DNA of 64,000 nucleotides from Beijerinckiaceae bacterium RH AL1 (GTDB lineage Bacteria > Pseudomonadota > Alphaproteobacteria > Rhizobiales > Beijerinckiaceae). Positions within the stretch are counted from its first letter, which is position 1. Each line of letters starts with the position of its first letter. Positions 16,914 to 26,629 of the stretch are shown in pieces. The notes beneath the pieces were generated by a model. The model did no database searches and was not told where the DNA came from. It worked only from the letters and a program-made list of their open reading frames with translations. Both the position numbers and the translations under genes were made by a program. The DNA lies in the NCBI GenBank assembly GCA_901457705.2, contig LR590083.2, positions 1-64,000 on the forward strand, in the 5' to 3' direction.

Positions 16914-18776
16914 CTACAATTCGTCCTCGGTCCAGATCATGTCCTCGAAGGCGACGTCCTCGCCGCCGTCGTCGACGGGCTCGGCGGCGACCGCGAGGCC
17001 TGCATCTGGGATCGCCTCCGGCGTCATGTCGGGGCGGCGCACGGCGACGATGCGCGCGCCGGGGAAGGCGTCGAGCACGCTCTTCACCAGGGGATCGGCG
17101 ACGATCTCGGAGCGGGCCTCTTTCTCGCGCGCATCGGCCTGCTCCTTCAGGGTCGGCGCGCCGATGTCGCGCGACAGCGCGACGATCCAGCGCTCGCCGG
17201 TCCACTCCTGCAGCTTGCGCATCAGGGCTTGCGGCAGGGCGGCCGAGGCGCCAGGCGCGAGAGAAAACTCGATCGTGCCGGTCTCGAAGCGGACGAGGCG
17301 CACGTCGCGCTCGAGCGCGGTCTTGAGCTGGATGTCGCGCTTCTCCGCGGCAAGCGCGACGACATCCTCGAGCCGGTGCAGGCGCACGGCATTCGCGACG
17401 GCCGGAGACGGCGGCGGCGCGGCAACGGCTGGACGCGGTGCGCTCGAGGCGACGGCGAGCGCCGCGCGCGGGCCGCTGCCCGACGGCCCGCGTGGCGCCG
17501 GAGCGCCGGTGCCGGACGGCGCGCCACCCTGCGCGAGGCGTCGCAGCACCTCGTCCGGCGGCGGCAGGTCGGCGGCGTAGGCCAAGCGCACGACCACCAT
17601 GTCGGCGGCGGCGAGCGGGCGCGGCGCATCCTTCACTTCCTGCACGCCCTTGAGCAGCAGCTGCCAGGCGCGCGTCAGCACCGCCATCGACAACTGGCTC
17701 GCGAAGACCTTGCCGCGCACCCGCTCTTCAGGCGAGGCACCGGGATCGTCGGCGGCGGCCGGCACGAGCTTCAGCCGCGTGACGAAATGCACGAAGTCGG
17801 CGAGGTCGACGAGGATCTGGCCAGGCTCGCCGCCGGAGTCGTGCAGCGCCTTCAGGGTCGTCAGCGCCGCCGCCATGTCGCCCTTCATCGCCTGCTCGAA
17901 GAGGTCGATGACCTGCGTGCGGTCGGCGAGGCCGAGCATCGCGCGCAGAGACGCCGCGTCGAGCGTCCCCTTCGCGCCGGCGCCCAGCGCGATCGCCTGG
18001 TCGAGCAGCGACAGCGCGTCGCGCACCGAGCCCTCGGCGGCGCGGGCGATCACGGCGAGCGCCTCGTCCTCGACGAGCACGCCCTCCTTGGCGCAGATGC
18101 GGGCGAGATGGGCGACCATCACCTGCGGCTCGATGCGGCGGAGATCGAAGCGCTGGGTGCGCGAGCGCACCGTTATGGGCACCTTCTCGATCTCGGTCGT
18201 CGCGAACAGGAACTTGACGTGGTCCGGCGGCTCCTCGAGCGTCTTCAAGAGGCCGTTGAAGGCCTGCTTCGAGAGCATGTGCACCTCGTCGATGATGTAG
18301 ATCTTGGTGCGCGCCATCACCGGGCGATAGCGCGCGGAATCGATGATCTCGCGCACGTCGTCGATGCCGGTGTGCGAGGCGGCGTCCATCTCGATCACGT
18401 CGACATGCCGGCTCTCGATGATTGCCTGGCAGTGGCGGCCGAGCTCGGGCATGCGGATCGTCGGCTTCGTCGCGCTGTCGGTCTCGTAGTTGAAGGCGCG
18501 CGCGAGAATGCGGGCGGTCGTCGTCTTGCCGACGCCGCGCACGCCGGTGAGCATGTAGGCCTGGTGGATGCGATCGAGCTCGAAGGCGTTCGACAGCGTG
18601 CGGACCATCGCCTCCTGGCCGATCAGGTCGTCGAAGGAGGACGGCCGGTACTTGCGGGCGAGGACGCGATAGGGCTCGGCCGCCTTGGCGCTCGCCAGGT
18701 CCTTGTCCTGATCGGCGAAGAGCTTGCCGAGACCCTCCGCGGGGCCGGCATCGTCAGGGAGAAGGCCGTCGCTCAT
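16914..18776 (-). CDS. dnaX: DNA polymerase III subunit tau/gamma
   Basis: DnaX forms the clamp-loader core and links the polymerase and helicase. The 620-aa protein (start MSDGLLPDDAGPAE) has the AAA+ motor: YRPSSFDDLIGQEAMVRTL, Walker A GVRGVGKTTTARILAR, IYIIDEVHMLSK and sensor SRTQRFDLRRI. A proline/alanine-rich linker and C-terminal tau-specific domain (ARIVAVRRPDMTPEAI) follow. A -1 frameshift site for a short gamma form was not identified. The C-terminus is acidic (DDGGEDVAFEDMIWTEDEL). Confidence 0.95.
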   Translation of the reverse strand: MSDGLLPDDAGPAEGLGKLFADQDKDLASAKAAEPYRVLARKYRPSSFDDLIGQEAMVRTLSNAFELDRIHQAYMLTGVRGVGKTTTARILARAFNYETDSATKPTIRMPELGRHCQAIIESRHVDVIEMDAASHTGIDDVREIIDSARYRPVMARTKIYIIDEVHMLSKQAFNGLLKTLEEPPDHVKFLFATTEIEKVPITVRSRTQRFDLRRIEPQVMVAHLARICAKEGVLVEDEALAVIARAAEGSVRDALSLLDQAIALGAGAKGTLDAASLRAMLGLADRTQVIDLFEQAMKGDMAAALTTLKALHDSGGEPGQILVDLADFVHFVTRLKLVPAAADDPGASPEERVRGKVFASQLSMAVLTRAWQLLLKGVQEVKDAPRPLAAADMVVVRLAYAADLPPPDEVLRRLAQGGAPSGTGAPAPRGPSGSGPRAALAVASSAPRPAVAAPPPSPAVANAVRLHRLEDVVALAAEKRDIQLKTALERDVRLVRFETGTIEFSLAPGASAALPQALMRKLQEWTGERWIVALSRDIGAPTLKEQADAREKEARSEIVADPLVKSVLDAFPGARIVAVRRPDMTPEAIPDAGLAVAAEPVDDGGEDVAFEDMIWTEDEL

Positions 18777-18867
18777 GCCGGTAAGTGGGGCTGCGCGATG
18801 GCTCGGGTCAAGCGGCGGGCGAAGCAAACACGCAAGGGCGGCAGCTCGATTGCCAATCCGCTCTCAG

Positions 18868-18897
18868 AAAAAAAAGGCGGCGCATCGCTGCGCCGCC
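18868..18897 (-). terminator. Rho-independent terminator of the autotransporter gene
   Basis: On the minus strand a perfect 9-bp stem (GGCGGCGCA / TGCGCCGCC, loop of 4) is followed by eight consecutive T residues, 27 bp past the stop codon of the autotransporter gene at 18925. It is positioned to end that transcript before dnaX. Confidence 0.9.
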
Positions 18898-18924
18898 TCT
18901 CAGGCATTCGATGATGGAGTGCGC

Positions 18925-21900
18925 CTACCAGGTGAAGCGGAAGCCGCCCTTGCCGGCGTAGAGCTGGTTCACGCCGGAGAACTCGCCGTCGAAGGTGGCG
19001 AAGAGCACCGAATTCGGGCCGAGCGCCAGCTCGCCGCCGGCCTTGACCTGGGCCGCGTCGCGGGCCGGGCGGGCACCGTCGACGAGGAAGGTCGAGCCCG
19101 GCAGATCGGCGATCCCGGCAACCTGCGAGCGGTAGGGCGCGAACTCGTGCACCCAGGCCGCTTGCAGCGTCGGCGTCAGCACCATGCCGCCGAAGTTGGT
19201 CGCGCGCTGGAAGCGGGCGCCGAGGAAGGTCGGCACCGAGGCCGCCGACTGGTCCTGCACGGCGAGGCGCAGGAGGCCGGGGCCGGACACGCTCGTCTCG
19301 CCGAACCCGTTCGAGTGCAGGTCCGCCGCCTCGACCGCCGCAAAGGGCGTCACCGAGATGCCGTTCCAGACCGCGTCGAAGTGACGGCCGGCTTCGAGGT
19401 GGGTGCGGAACTCGTAGGAGTCGAAGTTGCCCTTCTCGGTTTCGCTGGCGATGCCGCCGAAGCCGCCGGCGGTCCGGGTCGTGCGGTTGTTGTAGTAGGA
19501 GAACGACCCCGTGGCCGCCGCATAGTAGTGACCGAAGGTGGCGAGGTCGTAGATCGCCACGTGGCCGCCGGTGGTCGAGCCCGAGGTCGAGCGGCCCGGC
19601 ACGCTGAAGTCGCCGTCGCTGCCGCCGACCGCGACGCCGACCAGGTTGTTCGGCGCGAACTGGTAGTCGACGCCGAGCGCACCGCCGTACAGCGTGTTCT
19701 GCTGTGCGGCCGTGCCGAGCGCGGCGTTGCCGTGAATGTCTTCGGTCCCGCCGAAGCCGGTCGCCCAGGCGCGCCACGTGCGCTCCGGCACGATCGGCGC
19801 GACCGGGATGGCGCCGCGCGTCGGCAGGTCGGCCAGCTCGCGGATAGGCGCGACGAGAGTGATCGAGTTGCCGCCGCCAGCCGGGCCGAAGAAGGTCGTC
19901 TGGTCGAGGATCGACGAGGTGAAGAGCTGCGTCGAGCGCTGCGCCACGTTCTGCGACGCCGCGATGCCTTCTCCGGTCAGCGAGTTGAACAGCGCGCGCG
20001 CTTCGCCCGCGCTCTTCAGGTTGAAGACGTCGCGCACGAGGGCGTTGTTCGGCGAGATGTCGGCCGCGTTGACGAAGGCACGCGCGAAGTTGCGCTGGTT
20101 GCTGGTCTGGGCCGTGGAGACCAGCGCGTTGCCGTCCGGCGCGAAGCCGAGATTGACGCTCGTCGGCGCGTAGCTCACCACCGCTCGCAGGAACGGCAGG
20201 TTGTCGCTCACCGAGGCGAAGGTGCCGGTGACGCCGCCCGTCGCGGTCAGGATCGTGGGATCGACGACGTAGCGGCCGGGGCCGGCCACGACCTTCAGGT
20301 TGCTGCCGGTGATCGTCGCCGTGCCGGTGGCTGCGACGCTCGTCGACTGGGTCGGCGTCGCGAAGATCGCCAGCGTCGAGCCCGGCTGCAGGACGACGTT
20401 GCCGTTCACGGCGAGGCGAGTCCCGGCGACGTTGGCCGTGCCGGCCTTCAAGGCCGTCTGCGCCGCGAGCGAGCCCGGCGCGAGCGTGCCGCCCGCATTC
20501 ACCGTCACGTTTGCGACGGTGCCGGAGCCGGCGAGCGTGCCCTGCGATTGCACGACCGTCGCGCCGGTGAGACGCCCGTTGGCGGCGAGCGTGCCGCCCG
20601 CGGCGATCGTGACCGGGACGGTGACGACGTCGGTCGGCTGCAGCGACAGCGTGCCGGTGACGCCGCTGAAGTATCCGGCGGCGGCCGCGAGGTCGATGCG
20701 GCTCCAGTAGCTGAGCGTGGTGCCGTAGAAGGCCGCGAGCGCTGTCGTCTCGGTGTTGACGATGATCTGGTTGATGGTCGTGGTCGAGAGCGTGCCGTTG
20801 AGGCCGCCGTTCGGCGCGATCGTCGCGGAGAACGTTGTGCTGCCGCCGTAGATCGGCGCCAGCAGGATCGAGGCGTCGGGGCCGCCGGCAGGCGCCGCCT
20901 CGCGGGGCGCCTGCGCGAAGGTCAGAGTCGGCAGGCCGTAGGTCAGGTTCGACGTGTAGAGCGCCGCATTCGCCGCGTTGGCGACGTAGGGATCGTTTGC
21001 CGTGTTGGCGGCGCTGTTGGCGCAGGTGGCGACGGAGGTGCCGCAGCCGGCCCCGGCCGCTGCCGCGTTCAGGTAGGGCGTGATCTGAGCCTGGGCGGCG
21101 GTGAAGTTCGCCGGCAGGTTGACGCCCGTCCCGCCCGTGGTCGTCCCGTTGTTGATGTAGAGCGGGTTCGAGAGCGCCTGCGAAAGGTCGTAGGAGGCGA
21201 GCGCGCGGCCGGCGATGATGTCCAAGGGGTAGTGCACGCCGAGGACGATGCGGCTGTTGCCGTAGGCCGACGCCCGGTACAGCATGCTCTGGTATTCCTG
21301 CGGCACGAGCATCGCGAGCAGAATGCCGTCGGTATAGCCGTAGGTCGTGTGGCCGGACGGGAACGACGGGTTCGTCGCGAGGCCGCCGAGCGCCGTCGGA
21401 TCGAAGAAGTTGAGCTTGGTCGGCGCCACCTGGATGGGGCGCGAGCTGCCGAAGACGTCCTGGCCGGGCTGCCCGTTGGTCACGCCATAAGCGACGTCGT
21501 AGACGCTGTTCGCCCTGTTCGGCAGACCGTTCGCCGTCGGCAGCGTGTACCCGGCCGGGGCTACCGCCGGGCTGGTCGTGTAGGTGGTGACGCCGCCCGC
21601 CGTGCTCGAGGTGTTGTTGGCGCCTCCGTTGGCGAAGTAGTTCTTCGCGACGCCAAGGTTCGGGCTGGTGAAGTTCGTGTAGGCGTTGTTGAGGAGGGTC
21701 GCGACGTTGCTGAGCGGGCCGTTGTTGGTCGCCGTCGCGCCCGTGCCGGTGATGCCTGTGTTGATGCCGTTCGCATAGGCGGCGCCGAGCACCGCGCCGA
21801 GCCCGCCGACCGGCTGCATCGGAACCACGGTGCCGCCCATGGGCGTGGCCTGGGTGGGAAGGCCGCCGCCGAGGTTCGCGGCCGTGCCAACGGTCATCTT

Positions 21901-22221
21901 CATTCCGTTGGCGAGCGTGATCGTGTTGCTGATCGCGCCAGGCAGGTTCTCGTCGCTTTCGGCGAGCTGCTGCAGGCCGAGCGGCGCGCTGTTGTTGGTC
22001 GCGACCGCTTGCGACAGGTTCGTCGACAGCGTCGTCCTGCCGACCGCCGTCGCGTTCAGGCTAAGGAAGGGCGACAGCAGGTTGAGCACGTTGGCGCTAG
22101 CCGGCGAGATCGTGGTCGACGGGCCGACGACGACATTGGATTGCTGCGCATAGGCGACAGGGCTCACGAGCGCCCCTGCCATCGCGAGTGCGGCACACGA
22201 AACAGAATGTTGGAAACGCAT
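18925..22221 (-). CDS. Autotransporter with PAP2-type phosphatase passenger
   Basis: A 1098-aa predicted surface protein with signal peptide (MRFQHSVSCAALAMAGAL...AYAQ). The passenger contains a PAP2/vanadium-haloperoxidase phosphatase core near residues 280-335: NPSFPSGHTTYGYTD and SRIVLGVHYPLDIIAG, carrying the catalytic PSGH and SR-x5-H-x3-D. Then come low-complexity segments and Gly-rich repeats around TIAAGGTLAANGRLTG and VNAGGTLAPGSL, like passenger-associated beta-helix repeats. The last ~280 residues form an autotransporter beta-barrel starting near TWRAWATGFGG and ending with an aromatic residue (GGFRFTW). Probable role: acid phosphatase displayed on or released from the surface. Start chosen for the signal peptide; a Met 10 codons earlier is possible. 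Confidence 0.9.
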   Translation of the reverse strand: MRFQHSVSCAALAMAGALVSPVAYAQQSNVVVGPSTTISPASANVLNLLSPFLSLNATAVGRTTLSTNLSQAVATNNSAPLGLQQLAESDENLPGAISNTITLANGMKMTVGTAANLGGGLPTQATPMGGTVVPMQPVGGLGAVLGAAYANGINTGITGTGATATNNGPLSNVATLLNNAYTNFTSPNLGVAKNYFANGGANNTSSTAGGVTTYTTSPAVAPAGYTLPTANGLPNRANSVYDVAYGVTNGQPGQDVFGSSRPIQVAPTKLNFFDPTALGGLATNPSFPSGHTTYGYTDGILLAMLVPQEYQSMLYRASAYGNSRIVLGVHYPLDIIAGRALASYDLSQALSNPLYINNGTTTGGTGVNLPANFTAAQAQITPYLNAAAAGAGCGTSVATCANSAANTANDPYVANAANAALYTSNLTYGLPTLTFAQAPREAAPAGGPDASILLAPIYGGSTTFSATIAPNGGLNGTLSTTTINQIIVNTETTALAAFYGTTLSYWSRIDLAAAAGYFSGVTGTLSLQPTDVVTVPVTIAAGGTLAANGRLTGATVVQSQGTLAGSGTVANVTVNAGGTLAPGSLAAQTALKAGTANVAGTRLAVNGNVVLQPGSTLAIFATPTQSTSVAATGTATITGSNLKVVAGPGRYVVDPTILTATGGVTGTFASVSDNLPFLRAVVSYAPTSVNLGFAPDGNALVSTAQTSNQRNFARAFVNAADISPNNALVRDVFNLKSAGEARALFNSLTGEGIAASQNVAQRSTQLFTSSILDQTTFFGPAGGGNSITLVAPIRELADLPTRGAIPVAPIVPERTWRAWATGFGGTEDIHGNAALGTAAQQNTLYGGALGVDYQFAPNNLVGVAVGGSDGDFSVPGRSTSGSTTGGHVAIYDLATFGHYYAAATGSFSYYNNRTTRTAGGFGGIASETEKGNFDSYEFRTHLEAGRHFDAVWNGISVTPFAAVEAADLHSNGFGETSVSGPGLLRLAVQDQSAASVPTFLGARFQRATNFGGMVLTPTLQAAWVHEFAPYRSQVAGIADLPGSTFLVDGARPARDAAQVKAGGELALGPNSVLFATFDGEFSGVNQLYAGKGGFRFTW

Positions 22222-22495
22222 CGAAATGAACTCCCCCGAGCACGAGGGCATCTAGAAATTGTGTTTATAGAATTTGTGTCACGGATTTTACGAAACGAAG
22301 TGCGGAAAATCCTGCGGCACCGTGGCCACACTACTTATGTAGTCTTGCTCTCTACATAGGCGGAAAGTCCTTTTGAATCATGGTGCCTCTCCGGCATCCC
22401 GGCGTTCGCGCGCGTCCCGACGGCAGGGTTGCCCTTCGCGCCTGACCCGCCGACATTACGCCGCAGGCCCAACGTGCCGCCCGGGAGAAACGACC
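22222..22495. other. AT-richer divergent intergenic region
   Basis: This 274-bp gap separates the divergent autotransporter and cysK genes. The stretch 22255-22360 is much richer in A/T than its surroundings (for example TTGTGTTTATAGAATTTGTG) and is where promoters for both directions would be expected. I see no confident -35/-10 pair, riboswitch or gene in it. Confidence 0.5.
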
Positions 22496-23470
22496 ATGAC
22501 GCAGTCCGACGCCACGCAGCGCCCGCCCGGGCGCGGTCGCATCTATTCCTCGATCGTCGAGACGATCGGCGACACGCCGATGGTGCGGCTCGACAAGATC
22601 GCCAAGGCGAAGGGCGTGAAGGCGCACCTCGTCGCCAAGCTCGAGTTCTTCAATCCGATCGCCAGCGTCAAGGACCGTATCGGCGTCGCGATGATCGAGT
22701 CGATGGAACAGGCCGGCAAGATCGCGCCGGGCAAGACCACGCTGATCGAGCCGACGTCCGGCAACACCGGAATCGCGCTCGCCTTCGTCGCTGCGGCGCG
22801 CGGCTACAAGCTGATCCTGGTGATGCCGGAAAGCATGTCGATCGAGCGTCGCAAGATGCTGCAGCTGCTCGGCGCCGAGCTCGTGCTGACGCCGGCGCCG
22901 CAGGGCATGAAGGGCGCGATCGCCAGGGCGCACGAGCTGGTGGGCGAGACGCCCGACGCGGTGATCCCGCAGCAGTTCGAGAACCCTGCCAACCCCGCGA
23001 TCCATCGCCGCACTACGGCGGAGGAGATATGGAACGACACGGCGGGCGAGATCGACGCCTTCATCGCCGGCGTCGGCACCGGCGGCACGATCACCGGCGT
23101 CGGCGAGGTTCTGAAGCCGCGCCGCCCGGGCCTGAAGATCATCGCCGTCGAGCCGGAGGATTCGCCGGTTCTCTCCGGCGGCAAGCCGGGGCTGCACAAG
23201 ATCCAGGGCCTCGGGGCCGGCTTCGTGCCGCCGATCCTCGACACCAAGATCATCGACGAGATCGTCACGGTCGGGAACCAGGAGTCCTTCGAGTACGCCC
23301 GCCTGCTCGCCAAGCTCGAGGGCGTCCCCGGTGGCATCTCGTCCGGCGCGGCCGTCGCGGCGGCCGTCGAGGTCGGGCTGCGGCCGGAGTTCGAGTGCAA
23401 GACCATTGTGTTGATCATTCCATCGTTTGCCGAACGCTACCTCTCGACAGCGCTCTTCGACGGGTTATGA
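22496..23470 (+). CDS. cysK: Cysteine synthase A
   Basis: This PLP enzyme makes cysteine from O-acetylserine and sulfide. The 324-aa protein has the PLP-lysine motif [16 protein letters not shown], the substrate loop [14 protein letters not shown], the phosphate-binding loop [16 protein letters not shown] and the C-terminal [15 protein letters not shown]. Start ATG 22496 has a nearby GGGAGAAA ribosome site. The length is standard for CysK. Confidence 0.95.
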   Translation: MTQSDATQRPPGRGRIYSSIVETIGDTPMVRLDKIAKAKGVKAHLVAKLEFFNPIASVKDRIGVAMIESMEQAGKIAPGKTTLIEPTSGNTGIALAFVAAARGYKLILVMPESMSIERRKMLQLLGAELVLTPAPQGMKGAIARAHELVGETPDAVIPQQFENPANPAIHRRTTAEEIWNDTAGEIDAFIAGVGTGGTITGVGEVLKPRRPGLKIIAVEPEDSPVLSGGKPGLHKIQGLGAGFVPPILDTKIIDEIVTVGNQESFEYARLLAKLEGVPGGISSGAAVAAAVEVGLRPEFECKTIVLIIPSFAERYLSTALFDGL

Positions 23471-23560
23471 TCGTCCACTGCTTCGGGTGGCGGAACCGCG
23501 AGGGGGACTGGCGTTGCGCCTTCCTGAAGCAAGCGACTTGTCGCGAGCGGGGAGCTGAGA

Positions 23561-23689
23561 ATGCAGCCCATGATGTTGGCCCTGATTGCCTTCGGCGTCG
23601 TCGTGTTCGGTGCGGCCGTGTCCGCGATCTGGGCCAGCCGGCGGCAAGCGCAGCTCGTCCCGGTACGGGTCAGGCGCGACCGGCGCTAG
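23561..23689 (+). CDS. Small single-pass membrane protein
   Basis: A 42-aa open frame preceded by a good ribosome site (GGAGCTGAGA) and followed by a strong terminator. It encodes MQPMMLALIAFGVVVFG and a basic tail (ASRRQAQLVPVRVRRDRR), a typical N-out small membrane peptide with one helix. I do not recognise a family. The combination of ribosome site, membrane-like composition and terminator makes it a plausible real gene. Confidence 0.55.
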   Translation: MQPMMLALIAFGVVVFGAAVSAIWASRRQAQLVPVRVRRDRR

Positions 23690-23728
23690 CCGCACCTCGC
23701 TCGGCTCTCAGCTTCAAGCGCTTCAGAA

Positions 23729-23756
23729 GGCGTCGGCGCCAGCCGCCGCCTTTTTT
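23729..23756 (+). terminator. Rho-independent terminator
   Basis: A 9-bp stem with one mismatch (GGCGTCGGC / GCCGCCGCC, loop GCCA) is followed by TTTTTT, 40 bp after the small membrane protein gene and before the PfkB kinase gene. It should end transcripts arriving from cysK and the small gene. Confidence 0.85.
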
Positions 23757-23799
23757 CGTGGCAGGCCCGGCGCCTTGACCCGGAACGAAGGCGGGTGGC

Positions 23800-24834
23800 A
23801 TGAGCGCGCACCTTCCGCTCCAGGACCCGTTCATGCCGTCGACCCGCACCGACATCCTCGCCCTCGGCAACGCCATCGTCGACGTGATCGCGCAGACGCC
23901 TGCCGACTTCATCGCGACGCACAAGCTGACCAAGGGCGCGATGACGCTGATCGAGGAAGGGCCGGCGGAGGCCCTCTACGCGGCGATGGGCGACACGCAG
24001 GTCATCTCCGGCGGCTCGGCCGCCAACACGGTGATCGGTGCGGCGAACCTCGGCTGCACCGCCACCTTCATCGGCAAGGTGCGCGACGACGAGCTCGGCG
24101 CCCTCTTCAAGACGGACATCGAGCGCGCCGGCGTCGCCTTCCCCGTCGCGCACGCGACATCGGGGCCGACCACCGCGCGCTGCCTCATCATGGTGACGCC
24201 GGACGGCGATCGCACGATGAACACCTTCCTCGGCGCCTGCCAGGACCTCACGGCCGACGATGTCGATCCCGCCACCGTCGCGGCCGCGAAGATCGTCTAC
24301 CTCGAGGGCTACCTGTGGGACCCGCCGCACGCCAAGGAGGCGTTCGTCAAGGCGGCGGAGATCGCGCATCAGGGCGACGGCCGCGTCGCGCTGAGCCTCT
24401 CGGATGCCTTCTGCGTCGGCCGCTACCGCGCGGAGTTCCTCGACCTCATCCGCTTGGGCAAGGTCGACATCCTCTTCGCCAACGAGACGGAGCTCGCCAG
24501 CCTCTACGAGGAGCCGGACTTCGACGCGGCGGTCGCCCAGCTCGGGAAGGAAGGCATCCTCGCCGCCGTGACGCGCGGCGAGCACGGCTGCGTCGTCGTC
24601 TCGCCGGACGGCCGCCAGGGCGTGCCGGCCGCGCCGATCGACAAGCTCGTCGACACGACGGGGGCGGGCGACCTCTTCGCCGCCGGCTTCGTGACCGGCC
24701 TGGTGCGCGGGTTCGACCACGTCACCTGCGCGCGGCTCGGCGGCCTCGCCGCGGCGGAGATCATCCAGCACATCGGCGCGCGGCCGAAGGCCGACCTGCG
24801 GCAGCTCGCTGCGGCGGCGGGGATCGCAGTGTGA
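23800..24834 (+). CDS. PfkB-family kinase, adenosine kinase-like
   Basis: A ribokinase-fold sugar/nucleoside kinase of 344 aa. N-terminal ALGNAIVDVIAQTP, the glycine-rich SGGSAANTVIGAANLG and the C-terminal catalytic motif DTTGAGDLFAAGFVTGL identify the PfkB family; the Asp of GAGD is the base. Similarity to alphaproteobacterial adenosine kinases (VISGGSAANT and FLGACQDLTADD segments) makes adenosine the likeliest substrate, but a sugar cannot be excluded. A second Met at 23833 is an alternative start. Confidence 0.85.
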   Translation: MSAHLPLQDPFMPSTRTDILALGNAIVDVIAQTPADFIATHKLTKGAMTLIEEGPAEALYAAMGDTQVISGGSAANTVIGAANLGCTATFIGKVRDDELGALFKTDIERAGVAFPVAHATSGPTTARCLIMVTPDGDRTMNTFLGACQDLTADDVDPATVAAAKIVYLEGYLWDPPHAKEAFVKAAEIAHQGDGRVALSLSDAFCVGRYRAEFLDLIRLGKVDILFANETELASLYEEPDFDAAVAQLGKEGILAAVTRGEHGCVVVSPDGRQGVPAAPIDKLVDTTGAGDLFAAGFVTGLVRGFDHVTCARLGGLAAAEIIQHIGARPKADLRQLAAAAGIAV

Positions 24835-24958
24835 GAGGCGAGGATAATCCTTTGTCCGCGGTTGGTGTGGGCAACTCCAATTCATTTTCCCGAATGTCTA
24901 TCCTGGGTTGCGGCTGAATCGAGAATCGCGTCTCCTTGTGGCAGCAGGAGCGCGGAGC

Positions 24959-26602
24959 ATGAGCAAGACAAGGAATTTCTCGATTTTCCTTATTAAGGAA
25001 GGCCGCACGATCGATGATATTTTCGGCGATGATAGCGTGTACGACAGCGAAAAGAAGCTGGAGGGTCTCCCCGAAGACTCTACCTTCTTTTTAATAGAAA
25101 ATGAGCCCCGGGCACCTTGGTGGGTTGAATATTTTCCTATTGAAGAAAACATCGCGCAAAGCTTGCACGGTGCAATCTATGTTCTAAATGTTGCCGGTCG
25201 AATGCTTTGTATCTGCTTCGGACAGGTGTCGCACCTTCTAGATGACGATGCGTACGAGCATGACTTTGGTATACGTGTCACGCTCAACTGCGTCGATCCG
25301 CAAAAATTGAAAAGCACGGATACTCTCGTTCCTGGTCCTTCGCTGCGGCAGAAGACGCAAATCCCATTAGAGGCGGATCTTACATATTTTGATTTCGACT
25401 ATGAAAGCGATGTATTAAAAAGTCTTACTGGGAAAGTAAAAGAAGAGTTTAATGACCTATTCAGGCATGCAACAGGCGCAAGTAATCTTCGAATAGGTTC
25501 TACAGCTAACTTGAATGAACTAGGTGAGCTTTGCTCTAAACTGATCGATCTTTACAAGAAAAACGACTTTGAAAAGGCATTCCCTGGCTTGCGTAATATA
25601 TCACCTGTCAAAGACCCCTCTGTTATACACGAATTAGAGAAGAAGCTGATCGAGTCACTCCGAGCAAAAAGCCTTGAAGTTAATCTGATGGTGCCCGACA
25701 TTATAAATTATCATTTGAACGTGTATGCATCCTTCTCAGGCTCTGGCGCAAGCAAGCTTTTTGACGAGGTCTATATTGGAAGACTCTATGAGTTCCTAGA
25801 GAATGCCAGCGTCGATCTAGCGAAAATCGATATGGAGATGCTTAAAAAGTTGTCTTTGTGTCTAGCTGACGAAAACGAGACGATCTCACAAAAATACAAC
25901 ATTCTCAAATACTTTATATTTGACCCTTCATTCGAAGGAGAGGTGTATCACTTGCGGGAGCGGCAATGGTACAAGGTTGACAAAAACTACATTGCCGAAA
26001 TGCGATCTTATCTCGATCCGCTCATGGGGACGCGGACGCTTCCGAGTTATGAAGACAAACGAGAGGGCGACTACAATCAGCGTGTCGCCCAGCAAGACGA
26101 TGATTTAATTTGCATGGACATGGCCTCGATAAGTCCCGTTGAAGCAAATAAGGTGGAGCCGTATGACTTGTATAGCATGGTCGATAAAAGAAGAGTATTT
26201 ATACATGTCAAAGTATCTACTCTCTCCGCTACACTTAGCCATTTGTTCAATCAAGGCGTCAATCCGATTCATTTACTCAGATCTGAGCACAAATCGCAAG
26301 TGAAGCTCCATAAAATACTGGAGAAACATTCAAAGAAATTTCCGAAATTCGTTGAGACGGCGGCCGACGACTTTGAAAACGTCGAAGTTTGTTATGCCAT
26401 AATCACACGAAAAGACCCGAAGCTTCGCTCCGACAATTTTCCGCTTTTCTCGCGCATAAGTCTCATGCGAGCAATGAAGACGTTGAAAGCAATGAGTATA
26501 AATGGAAATTACATATTTGTAAAAGATGCCTCGCCGACTGTTCCGGGCAAAGCAAAACCGCGGAAGCCGCAAAAGAAAACGGAGAGCGCCACTCCCTTCT
26601 GA
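24959..26602 (+). CDS. DUF6119 / TIGR04141-type sporadic protein
   Basis: A 547-aa protein (ATG 24959 with a GCGGAG site). Features recalled from the sporadically distributed TIGR04141/DUF6119 family include the N-terminal KTRNFSIFLIKEGRTIDDIF, the conserved VTLNCVDPQKLKSTDT, an aromatic-acidic YFDFDYESDVLKSLTG, and a C-terminal segment with KRRVFIHVKVSTLSATLSHL followed by VEVCYAIITRKD. The middle is helical. Function unknown; relatives occur patchily and often in variable or defence-type loci. The gene is strikingly AT-rich compared with both neighbours and stands alone, pointing to horizontal gain. Confidence 0.75.
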   Translation: MSKTRNFSIFLIKEGRTIDDIFGDDSVYDSEKKLEGLPEDSTFFLIENEPRAPWWVEYFPIEENIAQSLHGAIYVLNVAGRMLCICFGQVSHLLDDDAYEHDFGIRVTLNCVDPQKLKSTDTLVPGPSLRQKTQIPLEADLTYFDFDYESDVLKSLTGKVKEEFNDLFRHATGASNLRIGSTANLNELGELCSKLIDLYKKNDFEKAFPGLRNISPVKDPSVIHELEKKLIESLRAKSLEVNLMVPDIINYHLNVYASFSGSGASKLFDEVYIGRLYEFLENASVDLAKIDMEMLKKLSLCLADENETISQKYNILKYFIFDPSFEGEVYHLRERQWYKVDKNYIAEMRSYLDPLMGTRTLPSYEDKREGDYNQRVAQQDDDLICMDMASISPVEANKVEPYDLYSMVDKRRVFIHVKVSTLSATLSHLFNQGVNPIHLLRSEHKSQVKLHKILEKHSKKFPKFVETAADDFENVEVCYAIITRKDPKLRSDNFPLFSRISLMRAMKTLKAMSINGNYIFVKDASPTVPGKAKPRKPQKKTESATPF

Positions 26603-26629
26603 CGTAATTAAAAGATTGGCGCGCTACGC

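Noticed and set aside
16747-18924. Signal-recognition-particle (4.5S) RNA gene near dnaX
   Set aside because: The gaps around dnaX were read for the conserved SRP core and none was seen. Only the terminator at 18868-18897 is there.
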